64,000 nucleotides of DNA, taken from assembly GCA_902776645.1 (NCBI GenBank), contig CACYQT010000007.1:1-64000 (forward strand), read 5' to 3'. Positions 37,018-46,300 of this stretch are shown piece by piece. How positions within the stretch are numbered: position 1 is the first letter of the stretch; each line of letters opens with the position of its first letter. The notes beneath the pieces were generated by a model. The model was not told where the DNA came from and did no database searches. It saw nothing but the letters and a program-made list of their open reading frames with translations. Position numbers and translations under genes: made by a program. The stretch comes from an uncultured bacterium. Lineage in GTDB: Bacteria; Verrucomicrobiota; Lentisphaeria; Oligosphaerales; Oligosphaeraceae.

Positions 37018-37758
37018 ATGAAAAAATTCCTTTCACCTTTCCTTTTCTGCCTGCTGGCCGCGACCTGCCTGTTCGCGCAGAAGCAGGAATGCTATGTCAT
37101 CACCGCCGCCGGACAACGCCAGAAGGCGGTCTCCATCAAGGCGGACGCGCAGGGAAATCTCACGGTAAGCGTCGACGGCAAGATGAAAGTCCCCTTCAAG
37201 GCGGGGGCCTACAAGATCGCCGTCATCCCCAAGCCGAAGGAAATCGCCGATTTGGAGAAACTTGCGAACGACGAAAAGTACGAGGAACTCATCACCGCCG
37301 CCCCCGCCGTTTTCGACGCGTATAAATATTTAGGTTGGGCGGACGCCGTCGCCGCGTTGCAATGCGAGGCCTATCTGGCCACGGGCAAGCCGGAGAAGGC
37401 GAACGAGACATACCAGCTGGCCCTCAAGTTCCCGCGTGAGAACAATTTGCGGCTGCAGCGCGTCCAGCTTCTGGATCTCGTTGGGCGCAAGCAATATGAC
37501 GCGGCCGAAGCGGAAGCCAAGAAGCTCATCCTTTCCAAAGACGATGCGTTGGCGGCCTTCGCCTTCAACCTGCGCGGGCAGATCCGCGAGGCTCAGGGCC
37601 AGAAGAAAGAGGCCGTCCTCGAATATCTGAAAACCGTCCTGCTCTTCGAAGGGAAGGGCAAAATCCGCCGTGACCGCGAGATGGCCCGCCAGAAGGCCGT
37701 CGCCCTCATGAAGGAGCTCAACGATCCGCGCGCCGCTAAAATCGAAGCATTGAAATAA
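37018..37758 (+). CDS. small secreted TPR protein of the ExbBD cluster
   Basis: 246 aa. Signal peptide MKKFLSPFLFCLLAATCLFA. A short beta-like N-terminal part (YVITAAGQRQKAVSIKADAQGNLTVSVDGKMKVPF) is followed by helical repeat pairs resembling TPRs (CEAYLATGKPEKANETYQLAL, AAEAEAKKLILSKDDALAAFAFNLRGQIREAQGQKKEAVLEYLKTVLLF). It lies between the giant TPR protein (65 bases upstream) and exbB, and probably binds one of them. No enzyme motif. Confidence 0.75.
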   Translation: MKKFLSPFLFCLLAATCLFAQKQECYVITAAGQRQKAVSIKADAQGNLTVSVDGKMKVPFKAGAYKIAVIPKPKEIADLEKLANDEKYEELITAAPAVFDAYKYLGWADAVAALQCEAYLATGKPEKANETYQLALKFPRENNLRLQRVQLLDLVGRKQYDAAEAEAKKLILSKDDALAAFAFNLRGQIREAQGQKKEAVLEYLKTVLLFEGKGKIRRDREMARQKAVALMKELNDPRAAKIEALK

Positions 37759-37762
37759 TCAC

Positions 37763-37791
37763 TTGATTTTTGCGAAACATCATTGTATATT
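37763..37791 (+). promoter_or_regulatory. promoter in front of exbB
   Basis: TTGATT (37763-37768), 17 bases, TATATT (37786-37791). Transcription would begin near 37798, 32 bases before the exbB start, which has GGAG at ~37817. The inner-membrane part of the cluster therefore seems to have its own promoter besides read-through. Confidence 0.65.
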
Positions 37792-37829
37792 CATAACATT
37801 AACATAGAAAAACAAACGGAGCGATTCCC

Positions 37830-38582
37830 ATGAAGAAAACCGTCACCATGCTGCTGTTCCTCGCCTGCTGTATGGCATTCGCGCAGGACGCCAACCCCGA
37901 AGCCGCCGAAGCCGCCGCCGAAACGGTGGAACAGTCCTCCGGCTCCGCCCTCTGGAACGTCCTCTACGGCGGAAGCATCGTCAATCTCATCATCTGGCTG
38001 GGCCTGTTTGCCACGTCCTTCACGACCATCATCTTCGCCGTCAACGCGTTCTTCCTGGTCAAAGAGGACAAACTGATGCCGAACGCCGTCATAACCGGCG
38101 TTCAGGACGCGCTTTCCAAAGGCGATCTGGACGCCGCCGTCAATACGTGTGATGCGAATCCCTCCACGCTTTCCTCCATCCTGCGCACCGCTTTCAACAA
38201 CATTGAAGACGGCTACGACGTCGTCCAGCAGGCCGTCTCCTCCGCGACGGATCTGGAGTCCGAGAAGCTCATGCAGAAGGTCAACCGCCTGAACGTCTGC
38301 GGCCAGATCGCCCCGATGCTCGGTCTGATGGGAACCGTCACGGGCATGGTCTCCGCCTTCGCGGGATTGGCCACGACGACGGGCGCCGCCAAGTCGAAAG
38401 TCCTCGCGCAGTCCATCTCCACGGCGTTGTGGACGACATGCGTTGGTCTGCTCATCTCCGTTCCCGCGCTTCTTTTCTATACCTATTTCAAAAACAACGC
38501 GACGCGTCTGCTTCTGGAATCGGAAGCGAAAGTGCTCGATCTGATCAAAGTGCTCCGCAACGTGGAAGTCGAATCCGAATGA
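37830..38582 (+). CDS. exbB: ExbB/TolQ/MotA family proton channel
   Basis: 250 aa. A cleavable-looking signal (MKKTVTMLLFLACCMAFAQ) precedes a first membrane helix (~46-75). The family core is ~155-225: CGQIAPMLGLMGTVTGMVSAFAGLA and then AKSKVLAQSISTALWTTCVGLLISVPALLFYTYF, holding the conserved Thr/Pro positions of the pentameric channel. Presumably pairs with the two ExbD proteins to turn proton flow into motion. An added signal peptide is common in PVC ExbB homologues. Confidence 0.9.
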   Translation: MKKTVTMLLFLACCMAFAQDANPEAAEAAAETVEQSSGSALWNVLYGGSIVNLIIWLGLFATSFTTIIFAVNAFFLVKEDKLMPNAVITGVQDALSKGDLDAAVNTCDANPSTLSSILRTAFNNIEDGYDVVQQAVSSATDLESEKLMQKVNRLNVCGQIAPMLGLMGTVTGMVSAFAGLATTTGAAKSKVLAQSISTALWTTCVGLLISVPALLFYTYFKNNATRLLLESEAKVLDLIKVLRNVEVESE

Positions 38583-38597
38583 AATACCACCGTCAGG

Positions 38598-38652
38598 ATG
38601 TAGCGACGGCGTCCCGCCGTTGGCTGATAACGACGGCGTCTCGCCATTGATA
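38598..38652. repeat. GTAGCGACGGCG hairpin pair
   Basis: CGACGGCG-TCC-CGCCGTTG then CGACGGCG-TCT-CGCCATTG. Same build as the double hairpin at 19570 and the triplicate at 39560, with compensating changes in the stem. Lies between exbB and the first exbD. Confidence 0.7.
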
Positions 38653-38674
38653 ATAATAGTAAGGAATCCGCATC

Positions 38675-39133
38675 ATGAGAAGAAGCAGCGAAGATACACT
38701 GGAAACGCCGATCACGCAGATGATCGACATCGTTTTCCTGCTCATCATCTTCTTCGTCGTCACGGCATCCGTCGATAAAGATTTGGTGGACGACACCATC
38801 AGCCTCGCGCAGGCCAAGAACACGAACGCGGAGACGACGGCCAAAAAGCTCTCCGTCACGATCAACATGAAAATGGCGCGTGACTCGCAAGGCCGCAAGG
38901 TCATGCTCGGAGGACGCCCCAAGATCCTCTACAACATCGCCTTGCAGGAAAAAAGCCTCGACGGCATCCGCCAGGCCCTCCAGACGGTCAAGAACGACAC
39001 GGGAAATTTCGTCCCCGTCCTTATCCGCGTTGACAAAGACGTGGAATATCGCTACATAGACGAACTTCTCGCGAAAGCCGTCGCACGGGTTGGTTTCACG
39101 AAAGTCTCCATCGTCGCCATCGGAAACGAATAG
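38675..39133 (+). CDS. exbD: ExbD/TolR family protein (first copy)
   Basis: 152 aa. One membrane helix near the N-terminus with the essential Asp (Asp18 in QMIDIVFLLIIFFVVTAS), then a periplasmic ExbD/TolR domain (YIDELLAKAVARVGFTKVSIVAIGNE). The C-terminal domain is ordinary. The next exbD starts 12 bases after its stop codon. GTAAGGA precedes the ATG. Confidence 0.9.
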   Translation: MRRSSEDTLETPITQMIDIVFLLIIFFVVTASVDKDLVDDTISLAQAKNTNAETTAKKLSVTINMKMARDSQGRKVMLGGRPKILYNIALQEKSLDGIRQALQTVKNDTGNFVPVLIRVDKDVEYRYIDELLAKAVARVGFTKVSIVAIGNE

Positions 39134-39145
39134 GGAGGGGCAATC

Positions 39146-39544
39146 ATGAGAACAAGAAAAAGCGAAGCGCTGGCGGTTCCGATGTCGTCGATGATCGACA
39201 TCGTCTTCCTCCTGCTCATCTACTTCATCGTCACGATGGAGGATGAGATTCCGGAGGCCCACCTTTCCATCAACCTTCCATCACCGGGCTCCAAGAAGGA
39301 GAACGACTCGCAGCCGAAACTCCTTGAGCTCCAAGTCTATAAGAACGAGCTTCGCCTTCGCGGCAAGCTGATGTCGTATGAAGAGATCGACAGTTTCTTC
39401 AAACGTTTCGGCGGCATGGACAAAGACACCACCGTCATGGTGCAGGTCTCGCAACATGCCCGCGCGCAGGATCTTGTCACTGCACTTGATCTTTGCCGCA
39501 AACACGGCTTCAACAACCTCAACGTCCTTTCCATCAACGACTAA
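39146..39544 (+). CDS. ExbD/TolR family protein (second copy)
   Basis: 132 aa. Shares MIDIVFLLLIYFIVT with Asp18 in the helix but differs in its periplasmic part (LSINLPSPGSKKENDSQPKLLELQVYKNELRLRGKLMSYEEIDSFFKRFGGMDKDTTVMVQVSQHARAQDLVTALDLCRKHGFNNLNVLSIND), so it is not a recent duplicate. Two different ExbDs suggest a heteromeric ExbD dimer inside one ExbB pentamer. AGGGAGGGG precedes the ATG. Confidence 0.9.
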   Translation: MRTRKSEALAVPMSSMIDIVFLLLIYFIVTMEDEIPEAHLSINLPSPGSKKENDSQPKLLELQVYKNELRLRGKLMSYEEIDSFFKRFGGMDKDTTVMVQVSQHARAQDLVTALDLCRKHGFNNLNVLSIND

Positions 39545-39555
39545 AAACATGCTTC

Positions 39556-39676
39556 GGGGGTAGCGAGGGCGTCCCGCCCTTGGTAAAACAAACATCGGGG
39601 GTAGCAAGGGCGTCCCGCCCTTGGTAAAACAAACATCGGGGGTAGCAAGGGCGTCCCGCCCTTGGTAAAACAAACC
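39556..39676. repeat. 41-bp tandem repeat, 3 units, each with a hairpin
   Basis: Units start near 39560, 39601 and 39642, period 41. Each has GTAGC(A/G)AGGGCG, loop TCC, CGCCCTTG and the spacer GTAAAACAAACATCGGGG. The stem is the same as at 19573. It lies between the second exbD and the TonB-like gene, where three hairpins in a row could reduce expression of the downstream gene. Too few and too hairpin-like to be CRISPR. Confidence 0.85.
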
Positions 39677-39716
39677 ACGAAACAACGCGATGTTTCTTTC
39701 ATAGAAGGTACTCAAT

Positions 39717-41276
39717 ATGTCACAGGAAAATCTCGCCATGGTGCTGGCGGCCTACCAGCGCCGCAAAAATCTTGAGAACATGGTCGCGCCATTGGTCTCG
39801 ATCTGCATCCATATCCTTGTCGCCCTAGGACTTCTGCTGTTCTACAAGCCAGCCGTTCCGCAGGATGCCTCGCCTGTCGTCGAAGTCAAGATGCAGGAGG
39901 AGGAGATCAAGGAGATTGAAGACGAGAAGATTCTGGAGGAGCTTGACAAGCTTGAGCAGCAGGTGGACGAGCAGCCTGTCCCGCAGACGGAGATGCCGGA
40001 GGTTGTCGCCGAACAGGTCGCCGAAATCTCCGAAGATTTCGGCGATCCGGATCTTTCCAACACGAATGACGAAGCGATGGATTTCTCCGACGCGCTCGAC
40101 ATCAAGGCCAACGACACGCCGCTGAAAATCTCCGCCCTGTACGAAGGGCGCTCCACCATCGGCCGCATGAACGCCCTCAAGAAGGCGGGCGGCAACCAGA
40201 AGACGGAAAGCGCCGTTCTCCGCGCCCTCCGCTGGCTCAAGAAGACGCAGAACGAAAACGGCTCATGGACGGCCGACAAGAATTATTCGGACGCCATCAC
40301 AGGGCTCTGTCTCCTCGCCTATCTCGCCCATGGCGAAACACCTACATCGGAAGAATTTGGCATTACCGTCCAGAAATCCATGCAGTTTCTGGCGGATCGC
40401 GTCAACGCGAACGCGCTGCCGCATGGAACCGTCAATGAGAAGAATCATTATCCATACGTCAACGGCATCGTCGCCTATGCCTTGGCGGAAGCGTACGGCA
40501 TGACGAAAATCCCGTTCCTCCGTCCGCCCATGGAAGCCGCCTTGCAAGTCGTCATAGATGGTCAGCAGACAGGCGGCGGATATGATTACAACTACAAACA
40601 AGAGGCCCGGTGGGACCTTTCCGTCGCCGGCTGGCAGTATCAGGCCATGAAGGCCGGTTTCGTCGCAGGAGCGAATGTGAAGGATCTGTCCAAAGGCATG
40701 GAGAAGGGCGTCTCCTTCATCCGCAACGTGACGTTCAAGAAGCCGCGTTCGGATTCGGAGCGTCCGTTCGGTTATTCCACGCCGGGCGGCGGTTCCGACG
40801 GCATGCAGGGTGCCGCCGTCCTCTGCCTGCAGCTTCTGGGCGAAGGCAACTGCCCGGAGGCCAAGGCGGGCATCGATTTCATCGACAAGATCGTCAACAA
40901 CAGCAAGCATCCCAACGATTCGCGCGTTCAATGGCGCGATGACATGTGGACGACGCCTGGCCTTCACGCAAATCCCTTGTATTATTGGTATTATTGCACG
41001 CAGGCCATGTTCCATGCCGGGCAGCGGCCATGGAAGGATTGGAACGACCATTTCTCACAGATGTGCATCTCCAAGCAGAATCCGGAAGGCTATTGGAGCA
41101 GCCCGGGAGCCACCAAGCAGCATGGCATTGACAAATGGTACACAACCGCCCTCTGCGCGCTTTCGCTGCAGGTCTATTACCGCTATCTGCCGACGTACAA
41201 GATGCCCAAACAAGCCGTCAAAGTCGAGAAGACCACCATGGAATCCCTCGACGACGATCTGGGATTGGAGTTGTAA
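39717..41276 (+). CDS. TonB-type anchor fused to a squalene-cyclase-like alpha/alpha-toroid
   Basis: 519 aa. Residues 22-43 form a membrane helix that contains VSICIHILVALGLLLF: Ser28-x3-His32 reproduces the Ser16-x3-His20 pattern of E. coli TonB (SVCIH). Residues 50-130 are an acidic spacer (EEEIKEIEDEKILEELDKLE) in place of TonB's proline-rich one. Residues ~160-500 are a toroid of helical hairpins with SAVLRALRWLKKTQNENGSW, GGGYDYNYKQEARWDLSVAGWQYQAMKAG and CISKQNPEGYWSSPG, the prenyltransferase/squalene-oxidase repeat. The catalytic DxDD of class II terpene cyclases is not seen, so it is more likely a binding module. ExbB and two ExbDs precede it. No TonB C-terminal domain is present. Confidence 0.8.
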   Translation: MSQENLAMVLAAYQRRKNLENMVAPLVSICIHILVALGLLLFYKPAVPQDASPVVEVKMQEEEIKEIEDEKILEELDKLEQQVDEQPVPQTEMPEVVAEQVAEISEDFGDPDLSNTNDEAMDFSDALDIKANDTPLKISALYEGRSTIGRMNALKKAGGNQKTESAVLRALRWLKKTQNENGSWTADKNYSDAITGLCLLAYLAHGETPTSEEFGITVQKSMQFLADRVNANALPHGTVNEKNHYPYVNGIVAYALAEAYGMTKIPFLRPPMEAALQVVIDGQQTGGGYDYNYKQEARWDLSVAGWQYQAMKAGFVAGANVKDLSKGMEKGVSFIRNVTFKKPRSDSERPFGYSTPGGGSDGMQGAAVLCLQLLGEGNCPEAKAGIDFIDKIVNNSKHPNDSRVQWRDDMWTTPGLHANPLYYWYYCTQAMFHAGQRPWKDWNDHFSQMCISKQNPEGYWSSPGATKQHGIDKWYTTALCALSLQVYYRYLPTYKMPKQAVKVEKTTMESLDDDLGLEL

Positions 41277-41293
41277 AGATAAAGAAAACAATA

Positions 41294-42967
41294 ATGAAAG
41301 GCATTCAGAATACCATAACCGATAATTTCAGCTCCATTTTAAGCAATAATCGGTATTTTATTGTTCCTAAATTCCAACGCGACTATTCTTGGGAGAACGA
41401 ACAGTGGGATGATCTCTGGCAAGATATCCTAACCATGCTTGAAGAGCATGATGAACATTACATGGGCTATCTTGTATTGCAGACAAATGGAGATAAGAAA
41501 TATTATATTATTGATGGACAGCAACGCTTTACAACGATTATCCTGTTGATTCTTGCCACAATCAAAAACATCAATCGGCTGGTTGAACAGGGAATCGCCC
41601 CCGAAGACAACAAGCTTCGAATTGAAAAACTGACAGAAACTTATATCGGTAAACAGGATCCTGTTACGCTGAAATATGACAATATATTACAACTCAATAG
41701 AAATAATGACGCCTATTTCAAAGACTATATTGTCAGATTGCAGGATTTGAGAGTTCGAAACCTGAAATCTACAGAAAAACTGATGAAGCGATGCTTCGAA
41801 TTTTTCGACGAAAAATTGAAAGATCGTTTCAAGAGTGGCGAAAAATATGCCCAATTTATCCAAGATGTTGTTGATAATCTGTATTTTACTCAGATCATAG
41901 TCAATGATGAAATGAATGCCTTCCGTGTATTCGAGACGCTGAATGCGCGTGGCGTGCAGCTTTCTTCAGCGGACTTGCTGAAAAACTATCTTTTTGCATT
42001 GGTTGATAAAAACAATGCGCATAATAGCCATATTGAGCAATTGGAAGATGACTGGACGCGTTTGACAGACAACATCAAGGCGGAAAAATTGCCGGAATTC
42101 ATTCGTTATTACTGGAATGCAGGACATAAGGCCATCCGTGCGCACGATGTCTTCAAAACCATCAGACGAGAAATCACCTCTGATAAACAAGTTTTTCTTT
42201 TGATTCGTGATATGTTGGATTACAGCGACATTTATATGGCGTTGCATGATCCTGATGATGAAACATGGACGGATGAACAGATTCGACATGATATCGCTTT
42301 GCTAAATCTTTTCCAGATAAAGCAACCTTATTCCATGTTGATGACGGCAAAGAAGAATCTACAAGATGCTGATTTCAAGAAACTTTTGCATACTACTATT
42401 ATTCTTTGTTTCCGTTATAATGTCATTTGCGACCACAATGCAAACGATCAGGAGGCTCCATTCAATAGTATGGCTATGCTGATCAGTGGCGAAAAAAGAA
42501 TGGACATGAAGCTACTGGCTTCAATTGCCGTTGAAGATACGTCGTTTCAACATGCATTCCAAGAGAAGCAATTTCCTATAAAACGTAATGCCAAGCTTGT
42601 CCGTTATGTCTTAGGGTTGATAGAAAAGTTCAAAGGTTCTACTTTGGATGTTGCTTTTGACGATGAAAGTGCAACCATTGAACATATTCTGCCACAAGGA
42701 TATGACAGCACATGGAACATAGACGAGGACAAGGCAGACAGGCTTGTCAACCGTCTAGGAAATCTTTGTCTGCTAGAAAGGAAATTGAACAAAGAATTAC
42801 AGAATGCCCCCTATTCTGTCAAACGGGAAGTCTATCCAAAATCTGCATACCTCTACGCGCCGAAAATCGCAGAGAATTACCCCGTTTGGGACGAAAGTTC
42901 AATACGTAGTCGGCAGGCTGAAATGGCTAAAGCAGCCGTTTCCATTTGGCGAGTAGAACTTTTTTAG
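41294..42967 (+). CDS. DUF262/DUF1524 protein, GmrSD-like modification-dependent nuclease
   Basis: 557 aa from ATG 41294; an earlier in-frame start lies inside the preceding gene. The N-terminal DUF262 (ParB/Srx-like NTPase-nuclease) has VPKFQRDYSW (24-33) and DGQQRFTTI (74-82). The C-terminal DUF1524 (HNH-type) has IEHILPQ with His464, then RLVNRLGNLCLLERKLN. This matches the single-chain GmrSD arrangement, a type IV restriction system that cuts glucosylated or otherwise modified phage DNA. The gene is visibly more AT-rich than its neighbours, uses more A/T-ending codons and begins 18 bases after the cluster above, suggesting recent acquisition. Defence is inferred. Confidence 0.8.
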   Translation: MKGIQNTITDNFSSILSNNRYFIVPKFQRDYSWENEQWDDLWQDILTMLEEHDEHYMGYLVLQTNGDKKYYIIDGQQRFTTIILLILATIKNINRLVEQGIAPEDNKLRIEKLTETYIGKQDPVTLKYDNILQLNRNNDAYFKDYIVRLQDLRVRNLKSTEKLMKRCFEFFDEKLKDRFKSGEKYAQFIQDVVDNLYFTQIIVNDEMNAFRVFETLNARGVQLSSADLLKNYLFALVDKNNAHNSHIEQLEDDWTRLTDNIKAEKLPEFIRYYWNAGHKAIRAHDVFKTIRREITSDKQVFLLIRDMLDYSDIYMALHDPDDETWTDEQIRHDIALLNLFQIKQPYSMLMTAKKNLQDADFKKLLHTTIILCFRYNVICDHNANDQEAPFNSMAMLISGEKRMDMKLLASIAVEDTSFQHAFQEKQFPIKRNAKLVRYVLGLIEKFKGSTLDVAFDDESATIEHILPQGYDSTWNIDEDKADRLVNRLGNLCLLERKLNKELQNAPYSVKREVYPKSAYLYAPKIAENYPVWDESSIRSRQAEMAKAAVSIWRVELF

Positions 42968-43001
42968 AAATCGTATTCTCTTCAAGGAACAGGAGTTCAT
43001 C

Positions 43002-43247
43002 ATGGTAACACTGGCTTTAATTTGTATTGTCATCGGTTTAATTTTCTATCTTATTGGGTCCATTGGGCTTATCATTGTGGAGTTCAAAACTGGCATCCTT
43101 TGGGGAATTTGCGGGTTGTTGTTCCAAATCGTCCATCTCCTATACGCCATCCTGCATTTTGAGGAAAGCAAGAAATGGCTTGGTATCATGCTGGTTGGAA
43201 TTGTGCTAATTGTCGTGGGGCGTGTTCTCGGCATTAGTGCAGCATAA
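43002..43247 (+). CDS. small membrane protein, two or three helices
   Basis: 81 aa, almost wholly hydrophobic with about three membrane spans (residues 2-26, 30-48 with the connecting EFKTG, and 60-78). AGGAG precedes the ATG. It follows the GmrSD-like gene by 34 bases, shares its AT-rich composition, and the two end together in a strong terminator, so they form one transcript. It might be an accessory of the defence gene or an unrelated cargo protein. I do not recognise the family. Confidence 0.7.
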   Translation: MVTLALICIVIGLIFYLIGSIGLIIVEFKTGILWGICGLLFQIVHLLYAILHFEESKKWLGIMLVGIVLIVVGRVLGISAA

Positions 43248-43276
43248 ATTTGTTTTTCCAAAGATGCTCACTTAAC

Positions 43277-43319
43277 AAACGCGCCTTGCGGTAGTTATGT
43301 TACCACAAGGCGCGTTTTT
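43277..43319 (+). terminator. strong intrinsic terminator
   Basis: AAACGCGCCTTG-C-GGTA (43277-43293) pairs with TACC-A-CAAGGCGCGTTT (43301-43317) around a 7-base loop, with TTTTT at its end. Closes the DUF262-membrane protein transcript. Confidence 0.9.
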
Positions 43320-43320
43320 G

Positions 43321-43372
43321 ATGGGAGGGACGGCTCCTGCATGTCCGAGCACGTTGGAGCGTGGCCTTCCCA
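43321..43372. repeat. AGGA-loop hairpin repeat (copy 3, degenerate)
   Basis: Read on the minus strand: GGAC-AT-GC-AGGA-GC-C-GTCC then CTCCCATC, preceded by a second imperfect hairpin. Loop, closing GC pairs and tail match copies at 6541, 10829 and 50398. It sits between the terminator above and the 3' end of the DUF5107 gene. Confidence 0.6.
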
Positions 43373-43391
43373 GCCATAAGCCATAAGAAGC

Positions 43392-46300
43392 TTAAGCCTT
43401 TAAAGCGTCTTTCACCAGCTTCAGGATATTCAGGAACACCTTCTGCTTCGGTGCGACGCCGTTGTCGTGGGCGAACTTCGCAAAGAAGTCGTCTTCCTGC
43501 TTTTCGCCGCCGAGAACCGTTTTGCAGACGTCCTCCATCTTCTTCAGGACGGCTTTCGCCTCCTTGCCACGGCCGAGCTCCTGCAACGCAAGTGCTTGGT
43601 AATACGGAACCGCCGTCAGGCAGAGACGCGTGTTGGCAGTCGGTTCGATCATATCCGCGACGGCCAGTTCGAACTCTTCCTGCGCCTTCTTCGGCTTGTT
43701 GGAAAGCTGCCATGACTTGCCGATGAGATAATGCGTCATGCGGCAGCGGACGTCGCGGTAGGGGCGCCCGACGCCGAGATTGACGGGATAGAGCAACGCC
43801 GCCTCGAAGTCCTTGCGGGCTTTCGCGCCCGTGCCTTTTTCCAGTTCACGCTTGCCGCGCTCCAGATGGGCCTCCGCATATGCGTCGTGGACGATGACTT
43901 CATTGCCTTCCCAGACGTAGAAGCGGCGGTCGCCGATGAGTTCCAACGCCTTGTCGTATTCGCCTTCGCGGTTCAGGAGGACGATTTCACGCAGCAGCAC
44001 GTCGTCGCGCATGTCGACGACATTCTGGCGTTCCTGCAGGAAGGCCAGCCGCGCGGCGGCGCTTTCGTTCTGCGATTCCATCATCTTGTCGTATTCGCGG
44101 ACGAAAATCGGATTGTTCGGTTCGAATTTAATCGCCTTGAGGAGCATTTCCTTCGCTTCGTCCAGCCGTTTCGCGCGGTCGTATTCATGGCCGAGGCAAT
44201 AGTAGAGGTTGCCGAGTTTGGAGCCATCCTTCGCGGCCTTTTCCCAGCAGGCGAACGCCTCGTCCATGCGCTCGTAGTAGCGCATGAGGCAACCAAGCAA
44301 GTAGTTGGCCTGGAAGTCTTTCGGATTGGCTTCCAACGCCGCCTTCAAGACTTGCTCCGTCTCCCAGCGGAACGGGAAGCAGTAGTCCGACGACAGGCCG
44401 TGCGCATGTTTCCATGTGACTTTCGCGTCGCTTTCATAGCCCATCCGCCACTGGCAGTAGCCGCGGTAGTAATAGACCAGCGGATTGAACGTGTTCAGCG
44501 GTTCCAGCTGGGCGAGAGCCGCCTGCCACTGGTGGGCGCGGATGGCCGCCGCCGCATTCTCCAGCGCGATATTGGCGGGTTCGCAATGTCTGAAGCCGTC
44601 GTTATGCCACACGCCTGCGAGAATGTCCTTCAGCAACGCGGCGGCTTCCTGCGGGGCCTTTTCCAGCATGGCGGCGGCTTCCGCCTTGCGGTCCAACGCC
44701 ATCAGCAGTTCCGCCAACGACAAGGCGGCCGCCGCCGCCTGGCCCGGATACCACAACGCCTTTTTCAGCATGTCCTCCGCTTCGTCGAACTTGTCCTGCG
44801 CCTTCAGCGCGACGCCGAGCTCGTAGTAGGCCGCGCCGTCCTGTGGCGTCGTGTTGTTGTATTCCGCACGCGCAAGTGCCTTGCGGAAATGCGTTTCCGC
44901 ATCCGCCCAGAGGCCGCGTTTCGCCAGACGGACGCCGACGGCGATGTTCGTGCGGTAGTCGTCCGGATCGCGTTTCAGCGCCTCCGCGTAGTATGGATCG
45001 GCCGAGCGGACGGAATTGTGGAACTGCTCCAACCGCTGTCCGGCCAGATACAACTCTTCGATCGTCTTGAATTCCTCCGGCTTCGGCGGCGGGACGGTCA
45101 GCGTCGGCATCGGGCGTTCCGGATACTTATGATGATAATAGGTAAGGATCAGGCGGTCTTCCGCCGTCCACAGCGTGACGGTGGCTTCTTCCGCGTCGAC
45201 GCCTTCCATCGTATAGGAGAACGGCTGGTCGGGCGCCAGCGTCGCCGTCAGTTTCTCGCATTTGTCCGCCGCCTTGATTTCGATCTTGGCGTCTTCGAAC
45301 AGTTTGGTGGCGATGCAGGAGATGCGCAAGTCCTTGCCGGTCTGGACGTTGACCGCCGCCTCGGGCGTCGCGTGGTTGAAGCCGTCCAAATCATGGACCG
45401 GGAAGAAATACTGTTTGGAATGCTTCACTTCGCCGGGCTGCAGCCATGTGTAGTCGGGCTGGTTGTCCGAATACGAACCCGCCATCAGTTCGAGATACGG
45501 GCCGTTGTTGTCCGTCAGGATCTGATCCCACACGCGGGCCGTCTCGTTGTTGCCCCACAGGAAGAATTTCTTGCCTTCCGCATAATGGCGGTCCGCCCAG
45601 ATCACGACGCCGGCGTTCTTTCCGTGGTCGTAGCCGCCGAAGAAATTCTCCTTCGACTTGCCGCAGAAGAACGATGCGGGCGCGGGATGGACCTTCCACC
45701 AGCTGATGTCCGCATGGTCGAATTTGATTCCCTTGTACTTACCGTCGAATTTCGGCCATGAGCAGGCCGCATCCTTCGCGTGATGGATGGCGTAGTACAC
45801 ATCCGGCGGGAAGATCACCTGATACTGCTCGTTCGCATGGACGGCCGCGTTCGCCCAGTAGAGGAACGACTGCGGCAGCTCGCCGTCGTTGCGGAAGTTG
45901 AGATTCACTTCCAGGCAGGACGTGTCAGGCTTCAGGCAGAGGCCGACTTCCGACCGCATGCGGTGGCGTTTCTCCGTCTCCGCGATCCAGACCGTGGCGG
46001 AGCCGTCGGCGCCGCGTTCGATGCGATAGTCCGCCGGCATAAACGTCGTCGTCCGATGATGATGCGGGAAATTCCACTCCACGCCGCCGGACATCCACGC
46101 GCCCAACACGCCGATCAGCGCGGGCTTCACGACATCCTGCCGATAGAAGAAATCATAGTTGTTCGTTTTGTCGAGAGCGCGCACGATGCGGCCGCCGAGA
46201 TCCGGCAGGATTTCGTAGCGGACGTATTCATTCTCCATGACGACGCACCGCCATTTGCGGGGGGCCTTGTCCGCCGTCAGCTTGTCCTGCAGCGGATACG

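Noticed and set aside
39556-39676. Possible mini-CRISPR (three 41-bp repeats)
   Set aside because: The units are contiguous with no unique spacers, contain internal hairpins found elsewhere singly, and no cas genes are nearby.
39717-41276. Active terpene cyclase
   Set aside because: No DxDD motif is visible in the toroid, and the TonB-type anchor with ExbBD genes suggests a mechanical or binding role.
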